Shown: one piece after another, positions 5,023 to 12,112 of the stretch
Layout: the number at the start of each line of letters is the position of its first letter
How positions within the stretch are numbered: the first letter of the stretch is position 1
DNA from: Hydnum rufescens UP504
Lineage: Eukaryota > Basidiomycota > Agaricomycetes > Cantharellales > Hydnaceae
DNA: 12,112 bases
Direction: 5' to 3'
NCBI GenBank assembly: GCA_014904985.1
Contig: MU129461.1
Location: 1-12,112, forward strand
Position numbers and translations under genes: made by a program
The notes under the pieces: generated by a model
Database searches by the model: none
The model's input: only the letters and a program-made list of their open reading frames with translations
Told to the model about the DNA's origin: nothing

Positions 5023-5397
5023 GTCCCTAAAGCAAAAAGGGTTGGGGTCTTTGGGTTCTCTCAGTCGCACGGGTTGTGCAGGATCATGAGATCCACAGTC
5101 GTTCACAGCGACAATGGCGGCATTGCCATCGTTGCCGCTCACTTGAAGCGGGGAGGGGGGGCAGGCAAGCATGACACAGTCCCTAAAGCAAAAGTGATCG
5201 GATTATTAGTACATGTTAAAGCTGCAGAAAGAGAGCAACCTAAGCGCCCTTTTTGTACGATATGAGATGAAGGACAAAGATACTTACCTGATTACACACC
5301 CCAAAAGAAGGTGGGTGTGGTTTCCTGTCTTTGGGTGCTTTGTCGCCAGTTTCTGTGGTTTGTGGGGTCATATGACCTGTAATCGCCCGTTGTTGGA
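5003..5397 (-). pseudogene. Inverted copy of modules 4-5 (exon, intron, exon)
   Basis: On the minus strand this matches 2495-2880. Exon 4' is 5288-5376 (SYDPT.. ending ETTPTFFWGV, TAA from a 1-nt loss), intron 5183-5287 has GTAAGT, CTAAT and TTTAG, and exon 5' runs from 5182. Exon 5' is the least damaged copy: CPPSPLQVSGNDGNAAIVAV then NDCGSHDPAQPVRLREPKDP, all open. This shows the ancestral VRL (CGA) where the plus copy has TGA. Homology starts at ACGGGCGATT near 5397 and fades near 5003. Confidence 0.75.
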
Positions 5398-5506
5398 GGG
5401 AAAAATCCCTACCCCATACGAGTTCCATTTCAGTGTCGAATTTTCCGATGAACGAATTAAAAATGTACCAATATGGCCTCGTCAATATTAAAGCTTTTGT
5501 CTGTTC

Positions 5507-5790
5507 ATGGATGAGCATGAATTCCATATGCCTGAAAAGGATGTACAATCGGACTGCCTCATTTCCTCTGTACACGCAGTCGCTTCCCGGGGTCTTCCAA
5601 CCAGGCGACAGGTGGATTCCATGCGTTATGCCCTACAGGCCATGAAAAGCCACTGATATGGTGGACCACGGCAATTTGTCAATTGCCCTTCTGTATCAGC
5701 CCCCCGTCCCTTGAGTCTCCTGCAAGTCCTGCTCATATGCGGACGCTCTTGCGCTTCAAGGGCGGTCTCCTCAACGAATCGGTGGATTAG
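5507..5790 (+). pseudogene. Frameshifted coding-like remnant MDEHEFHMPEKDVQ..
   Basis: From ATG 5507 the frame reads MDEHEFHMPEKDVQSDCLIS, SVHAVASRGLPTRRQVDSMR and YALQAMKSH, and stops at TGA 5654. A shifted frame continues TDMVDHGNLSIALLYQPPVP to TGA near 5711. A third continues SPASPAHMRTLLRFKGGLLN to TAG 5788. Successive protein-like pieces in shifting frames suggest one broken gene or sequencing indels. A minus ORF (5626-5892) overlaps and cannot be fully excluded. No family recognised. Confidence 0.35.
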
Positions 5791-7040
5791 TGTACATAGG
5801 CGAGTCGGATTCATCCCATCCCGGGCGTGGTATTCATACGTGGCGCGGATGATTAGCAGTAGGCAGAGATGGCGGCACGAGACTGGCGGCACTCCTCACA
5901 TGCGGACGTATTCGTTGGAAGGCGCCGTCGTCAGCTTGTCGGCATCGATCGAGAACAAGTACCGCCAGGAAAGATACCGATCTTTACCTAGTCCGACGAT
6001 ACCAAGTAGGAGTCCATCCGACTAAGCCAACTGTGCTGACGTTCACGACGATTTTAAGCTGGAGCGCCGCGTCCATGCTCTTAAGCGAGCAGTCTTTGGA
6101 TCCGCTTTTCGAAGTCAATTCGTATCCGACGTCGACTCGTAAAGTATCAGCGCCGCTGAAACTTGCGCCAGCCTAGGACCTGCGATGACGATCTGACGTG
6201 TTCATCGGACTGCAGAACTGACGGCTTCTGGAACGATTTCACCTGCGTTCATCCTCATAGATAAGAAGCGTGGTATTTTTCGAATTTCTCTTCAGTCTTT
6301 CGATCGGATTTGGCATGAACCGAGCCGCTAGGAACACCGGTAGTATCGACAGATCCATCACCAGCGGCTATGAAGGGCGTCACGAACACAGAAGAAACTC
6401 GCTGTTCTAATACCGACTCTTTCCCCCCTTTCTCAGCGAGAGCACATCATGTGCCGCCTTGCCCAATCTGTGTCAAATATCGAATACGTGTCCGGCAGCT
6501 TATACCGCCCGCAAGGATAGGCACGTTAGGATGACTCATTCCCACATCTCCCTGAACGGGATCGTTCAAAGGGAAGGAGAAATCTCCATTGTTTGGTCGC
6601 TCACCTGACGTCCCCAGACTTGTACATTGACTATCTCTGTCAGGCTTGTGAAGCTTTTGACTGCGTTCCTTTTTCTACATACTTCTCCCTATCCACCGCC
6701 CTCTGCCTTCCATCGGAGTGTTTCTCAATACGCGGCGTTGTTATTGAAGCGAATTGTGTTGAAAATCTGCCATTGTCTTCCCTCCCAGTCTGAAGACTGA
6801 AGTGATGCCTGCTCGCTGGTTCCCGGGCGAATTCATGCGGAGACCATTGCTACTACTACACTCTTGCTCTAAGGCCACAAGACTACGGACCCCATTGGAG
6901 GTGCGGGATTTGGTGGCATAATTTTCCCCTTTATTTCATCTGCTGTGGGCAGACTACTTGCTGACAGCCGGATTATCTTCTATCCTAAGACCCTCTAAAC
7001 ATCCTGAACAGTCGGATATTTTGCCGGCCCCCGTCTTCCG
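5791..7040. other. CpG-rich, unrecognised sequence
   Basis: CpG is frequent (for example six in 6061-6120), in contrast to the repeats. ORFs at 5711-6025 and 6593-6793 (plus) are open but show no motif that I know. On the minus strand 6995-7186 ends with SSATVRYELRDGRRGPAKYP, whose first part matches sequence opposite 1-50. Indel-type noise like that of 7041-9945 may affect this stretch too. I cannot assign a gene. Confidence 0.35.
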
Positions 7041-9945
7041 TCTCTCAATTCATATCGGACTGTGGCAGAAGATTCCCCATTTTCTCTTGCTTCACCATGA
7101 TGGATGACCGGGATCATTGATAGGTGATCACTATATGTAATACGGTATTCCTTGCACACCCCAGGCTTGCTGGGTGTGTGTCCCATTCATGACTGGACCT
7201 TGTTGTTGTTCTTCAGTCTGTGCAGCGGGGTCCACGAACCCCGTCAATCGTATGTGGCAGCATTGCCAGTCGTCATTGGTCATTTCACATGCGGTGGGCG
7301 GTTGGCGGAGGTGTGAAGTACCGTAACACTCAGGATGGCGAGATGAACGGCCAAAATGTTAAGTAAAAACATTAACAGCAGCACAAACGAGGCACGCTTA
7401 AAGCTGCCCCCACTCGGTGGTCAAGGGATATACCGCAGCATGTGATGAGCACCACTACACTGCTCACCACACCCCCAAAGAGGCTGGGTTGATGACTAGT
7501 TGACGTTGGTGCCGCAGCATCAGATCGCAGAATCCATGACCCCCCCGCGACGATGCGGTCATCATCATCATTGTCGTTGTCTCACCCCGCTCGCCTCCAT
7601 CCTCGTCTGTCATCTTTGTCTCCCTCCCGCTATCTCACTCGCTCATCCATCATATGTTTGATGGTTTGGGTCTGAGCGATAGCGCTGGTGATGAAAAGAA
7701 ATTCAAGATGTTGTACAGATACCAAGCGAGTGGCAAACCAGGACCGCGAGCTTGGACCGAGTCCTTTTGCACAAAGTAATACAACAAGACCTCACCCTTA
7801 ATTTACCACGCCTCAGCATCCGTCGCTGGGTGTGGCCTGCCTCCTTGCATAATCATCGAACATTGGGTGGTCCGCGGTGAGAGCGCAACTCAACTCCCGG
7901 CAAGTGCGGTTCAAAAAAGGTGCCAACACAAACCAGAACAGACACCCACAGAACATTGTTGAGAGTGTAGTACCGTGTGGTGCAAAACGCATGCTAAACA
8001 TATATTAATATATATCTGTGGGCTACTACTTATCCCTAAAGAAAAGGCAGAAGGCAGACTGCTATTATGACCATCAAGAAGGGGAATGGGCCCACCTGTA
8101 TCGGATCAGAGTGCCCCAGAAAATTGAATATTGGAATTATATATATACTGGTGCGCTCCCATGGTACGAGTCCATAACAAATACGTGCAGAGATCGCAAA
8201 GTCCGAGGCCCAGTATCCTTATTTGCGCATGCTGGTATTTCCCTGCATTCTCTGTTCAGCTCACCCGACGGGACCTCCCCGCTCACGGTATTCGAGAAGA
8301 CTAGGGCATGCGGACCTGGAGATGCTATACTACCGTATCTGCCACAAACTGATATTTGTTTTCATAATCTGCTTTAGGATGGAGGAAGTGCTACTCGTCC
8401 ACGAGTCTCTGCACATCGGAGTAGCTGTGACTTCTGACGGTAGCCCTGCTACACATCCAGCACTCCCACAGCTACCCTGATCGTCGCAGAACTCATTGGA
8501 CGATAACGCATTTCATCGTACACAAATTAATGAACCCAAACTACCGTCCACCTTGTCGCGCAATACCTAGACCTCACACTTCCCCTCCTCCCATTCCTGA
8601 CAACTACCCGTGAGGCGCGTGAAAGATGAGCGACAATCACACACTGCCCACAACTAAGCCCTCTCCACTGCTCCATATCAGCCTCTCTGGCATCTCTCTC
8701 TTTCATGATCACCCATGGCAGAGCCATATATACTACCAGCCCGTACTCACTCCAAATTCAGAGGGCGGGGCCCTCGCCTGCTCCCACAGGTGGCAACTCC
8801 ACTGCTGAGCTGCCCCACTCACACCACCTTGCCTTCTTCCCCTCTTGCTCATTCTTGCCCTTTCTCTTCTAAATAATACTCCACCCCCACCGAATAAGTC
8901 TATCCCCTATCGTTTAAGCTGCCGCGGTTTTCATCCACATATACACCTTCACACTCGTTCCTGCCGCGCTTCTGTTCTGTTGCGTGCTTCGGCCCTTCTT
9001 TAACCGGCCACTTGCGGAGTCTGCAGCTGTGCGCTTCATCGACCACCCAATTGTTGAATGACTTTCATGCAAGTGGCCCACGCACACCCCAGCAACGATG
9101 CTGGGGCTGGCTAAGCGTGATGGCTTTTTTACTTTATGCTTTTGGTGCAAACGAACGGGTCGAAGCGGTCCTTTTGCACTCCCTTGTACTCTATTTACTA
9201 CATCTCGAATCTCTTTTCTCTCGAGGCTACCGTCGCCCAGGGGCCAACGTCAGAACCGATGATCGATGACAGTGCTGCGGCACGCCCACAGATGCACAGA
9301 GGGAGGGCATGAGCGGCACAGGTGATGGACGAACAATCATCGATGGATCGCATGGACACCATTGCCTCCGCCACCATGCGATTCTGGCTCTGACGCTGGC
9401 ACCGCAACCCAAACTGCGTCATCTTCACCACAGGCCAGCCTTGCGTGGGCGTGTGCTCGCGCAGGTAGTGTATCATGCTTGATATCCCTTTTGACAGCCC
9501 GGTCGGGGCAGCGTTTACCACCGTCCTCGTCTGCGCTCGCGCTCCGCTCTTAAACTCGCCTTCTTCTACTTAACATTTTGGAGCCGTATCATCCTAGGCT
9601 ACCTATCTACACCTCCCCACCGCCGCCGCCACGCCACGTCGCACCGACACCATGACCGATCTCGCGCCACTGCACTCGCGATTCAGCGGGGCTTCTGGCC
9701 GGCATGATCCGAAGCACCGCCAACACACAACACTATGGCAACCTGGACATCCCCACACCAGCCGGCTTGGGTGTGCATAAGGGCTACCTCCGTCCACGAC
9801 TGCTATGGCCCACCCCCAATATGATCCAGCTCATCACACGGGCGACTTACAGCGTCATTGCACCTCACACAGAAGACAACTGTCGCAAGCGCACCCACGA
9901 CGCGGAAACCACCCCACCTTCTGCTCGCGCTCGTCGCGTCCGTAC
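7041..9945. repeat. Corrupted second copy of the palindrome
   Basis: 7041-8440 follows 1-1273 in order, and about 8460-9945 follows 1275-2595. Landmarks are exon 3 hairpin 7155-7178, GGCACGCTTAAAGCTGCC near 7391, the CATCATCATTGTCGTTGTC tract near 7561, exon 1 on the minus strand 7813-8001, TATATATA near 8141, the turn near 8435-8465, and hairpin about 9081-9110. Indels occur every few bases, often as extra C, G or CG. Intron 4 and exon 5 (about 2599-2870) are absent just before 9950. No reading frame survives. Confidence 0.85.
7813..8001 (-). pseudogene. Damaged exon 1 of the second copy
   Basis: Begins MFSMRFAPH and retains a hydrophobic F/W/L/C-rich centre (CLFWFVLAPFLN) like the leader at 694-884, then frameshifts before the WGVV motif. 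It confirms that the leader exon belongs to the repeated element. Confidence 0.6.
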
Positions 9946-10132
9946 GGTCCCGCCCCTCCTCCCCACCTCGAGCAATGGCAATGATGGTAATGCCACTGTT
10001 GTCACCACGAACGACCCATGGATCTCACAATCCTGCACGACCTGTGTGACTGAAGAACCTGAAGACCCCAGCCACACGCACAGTAAGCAGGACACCACAC
10101 CCCAGCAAGGCTGGGGTGTGGTGATGAGCTAA
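9704..10132 (+). pseudogene. Exon 6 of the second copy fused to corrupted upstream sequence
   Basis: The frame is open from 9704 to TAA 10130-10132 (142 codons), but its first part is noise-derived read-through of corrupted exon 3, intron 3 and exon 4 sequence. The reliable part starts near 9955, with TSSNGNDGNATVVTTNDPW, CVTEEPEDPSHTHSKQ and DTTPQQGWGVVMS. An extra base near 10017 joins the module frame to the motif frame. The upstream ATG should not be taken as a true start. Confidence 0.4.
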
Positions 10133-11072
10133 GTCCCCCCATACCCCCCTTTCCTTTAGCATGGACAAGGCTGCTTTAAGCTGCCTTGTTCGTGCTGCAT
10201 ACTAACAATCTGAGTTATTCTCATTATAGGGACTAATTGTCTCTCCCACTTGCCCCAAATGGTGATGAGGGTGATCCCACAATGACAGGATCGTCCTTGT
10301 TGCCGGTGATTTTGACCAGGGCTGGTTCAAAATGATAGACCCATATGAAATTACAAATAACGGAGGAACCTGGCACCCCTGCACACGAAAATTTGTGTGC
10401 ATGGACTCCTGGGTTCTCTCCAACATAATACCCCTTCAGATCCTGTGCCCGGTGCTTGTAGGCACCAGCCACTCATGTTTTTTTTTTGTGAATTCAATTT
10501 TGTATTTTCTTTCTTGTAGTCCCTTCTTTATACTGTAAAATAGAGATAAATGCAATACTGTCCTGCTTGTTAGGAGGCTGGATATGCAAAGTCCGAATGA
10601 ACATGTGATTTCCAAATAAGGAAACTCTGCTGTTTTTGAATAGGCAATGCCCAGAGTGAATGGGTAGCCCTGGCGGGCTGATTTCCAGTGTACGACTATC
10701 ATTTGAGGCTGTCCACCCTGCTGCTGGAGGGGGCGGGCACTGATGGATGGTGGCAAGTTTGTTGGATGTAGCGGATGTAAATTATTTATTTGAATGGCCG
10801 ATGACTGATGCAGTAACCCCAGGCAGCATGGTAGCCCTCCTACCTAATATTTACAAGGTGGAAAATTAGAGTACAGCAAGGGCATTTTCATGGCCCCATG
10901 GCCTAAAAAATTTCTGGCATGGGCCCATGGGGCCTAAAATTTCTATAGGTTCCATGGCCCCATGCTGGGCTCATAGAGTACGTGGGGCCACGGCAAAATA
11001 AGCCTATTAGGCCCACTATTCTACCAGAAAAAGTCCACCTAACTAGGTACCGCAGTATGGCTGCCTAAGGTG
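9950..11072. repeat. Direct repeat copy 2 (clean part)
   Basis: Second copy of 2872-3994. It carries the exon 6 equivalent (TAA at 10130-10132), hairpin 10093-10123, the dead donor at 10129, the frameshifted terminal exon, and the GGCCCATGGGGCC cluster at about 10889-10993. On its left it joins corrupted sequence in which intron 4 and exon 5 are missing. Confidence 0.9.
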
Positions 11073-12112
11073 TCATAAAGGTCAGCTCTGACTTCACCGA
11101 ATAGTGCATGAGAAATCACATCATTTAGATGTATATCACTGTCATCAGTAATATTCTCTGTAAAGGGAGGTTCATCTTCAACTGAGAATTGTGAGGCCCT
11201 GAATGGGTGCATGGTATGCCAGATGGAAAACTGATTTGAGATTGGGGGTTAAAAAAATTCCTCCACCTGCTGTTATTGATCTGATGCAGCTAAAACCAGT
11301 GTCCAATCAGCATCCAGGAAGCTGGACTGGCCCTCCATAGGCTGAACTGGGACCTCTGTGAACTGAACTGACATGTGTCACATGTCACAGAGACCAATGA
11401 ACTGTCCTCAGCTTGAATTATGTAATTGTGTCACAAGTCATGTGCATGGTGCCTGAACAGTTGGTCAAAATAGTACAGTATGAGTGAGAACCACATCCAA
11501 TGGGACATTGCTATTGTGCTCCACAGTTTCTGTGTATGTGGCCTTGTCCTCAGCATCATCCACCATGTTGTGCTGGCTTGGATGGGAGCAAGGTCATGAG
11601 AGTTGTGAGAATAGCTTGGGATGTGTGACTGGAAGGCTTCCTAGTGCCCAAAGGACCCCATGACTTGTCAGACTATCTTGAGATAAATTGAACTCATCCA
11701 CTTTGTTAATTTGGTAGTATCTGAATTAAGGAATGGGGAGGAACTGAGAGGTGGAGGAGGTTCTGGATCCAAAGGGTTAGTCCAGTCCATGGGACTAAGG
11801 CCATTCTGCCTAGCCTTTCAGGCTAGGAGCTCTTGGAGGGATGGAGTTTCTATACCCATGAGGGCAAAGTAGGAGGATTTAGTCATAGGGCTGGGAGTTG
11901 CACAGTGTGTGGTGCATAATCAACAGGCCCGCTATAGAAGAAGGGTTGGGAGCTCCGATGACTGTCAAATCAAAATCTGGTTCAGCCAGTGTGTAGATGG
12001 GAGACTGTATTTCTGTTGTTATTCATTGGGTTGGTTCACTTCAATGGTTGATCACACTCTGCAAGACTGTCAGGGCCACGCTGCGACAAGAGCACCAAAC
12101 AAATATAAACAC
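11073..12112. other. CpG-free flank without a recognisable gene
   Basis: No convincing ORF on either strand. A minus stretch opposite about 11470-11570 reads VDDAEDKATYTETVEHNSNV and may be a coding fossil. There is no CG dinucleotide between the one at 11098-11099 and the one at 11930-11931, while TG and CA are abundant. This is the expected end state of a long-methylated repeat. Confidence 0.6.
11455..11484 (+). repeat. Short dispersed repeat, copy 2
   Basis: Partner of 4401-4430. The surrounding sequence also contains TGACATGTGTCACATGTCA (11370-11388), an imperfect palindrome absent from the first site. Confidence 0.6.

Noticed and set aside
8018..8480. ORFs of 119 and 85 codons on the plus strand
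   Set aside because: They lie in the corrupted copy of the non-coding central region (885-1273). The clean copy has no such frame.
10436..10756. 106-codon minus ORF beginning MPPSISARP
   Set aside because: It is the shadow of the plus-strand coding-like fragments, and its frame is altered between copies by single-base indels.

Overview
Organism. The window looks like nuclear DNA of a filamentous fungus, most likely an agaricomycete basidiomycete. The evidence is a set of short introns (about 60-112 bp) with GTATGT or GTAAGT donors, CTAAC or CTAAT branch points 20-30 nt before a YAG acceptor, very few long ORFs, and repeat decay confined almost entirely to CpG sites. No bacterial operon, rRNA, tRNA or CRISPR array is visible. 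It is a repeat-rich, gene-poor accessory or heterochromatic region. No gene here matches a family that I can name with confidence. Layout. (1) 50-2498 is a near-perfect 2.45 kb palindrome centred on base 1274, with arms of about 1.22 kb and a 1-nt spacer. The arms carry two divergent, outward-facing copies of one split gene, with start codons at 884 (minus) and 1664 (plus). Between them lies a shared, itself palindromic, 779 bp region with a TATA-like run on each side. (2) On the plus side the gene continues past the palindrome (2499-3054) as further exon-intron modules. Nearly every module ends in the same coding hairpin (about CACCACACCCCAGC / GCTGGGGTGTGGTG, peptide TTPQ..WGVV.R), and in most of them a splice donor follows a few bases later. 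Junctions keep phase 2 (AG|G = Arg). Most exons carry in-frame stops. (3) 3152-3994 holds a terminal coding-like exon, a second coding-like fragment and a cluster of GGCCCATGGGGCC-type palindromes. The repeat ends at 3994. (4) 3995-5002 is mostly non-repetitive, with two weak coding-like fragments. (5) 5003-5397 is an inverted copy of the 2495-2870 modules. (6) 5398-7040 is CpG-rich and contains a frameshifted coding-like remnant (5507-5790) and otherwise unrecognised sequence. (7) 7041-9945 is a heavily corrupted second copy of the whole palindrome. It joins abruptly to 9950-11072, a clean second copy of 2872-3994. (8) 11073-12112 has no recognisable gene and contains 830 bp without a single CpG. 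How it fits together. The window holds two direct copies, about 7.08 kb apart, of an element made of a head-to-head palindrome plus a modular exon-intron tail. CpG-to-TpG/CpA decay (methylation or RIP-like) explains nearly all differences between the palindrome arms and at least one of the stops. The noisy 7041-9945 block decays by random, C/G-rich indels instead, which suggests poor consensus sequence there rather than biology. The candidate novel system is the repeated exon-hairpin-donor-intron module and its palindromic amplification. Its function is unknown.
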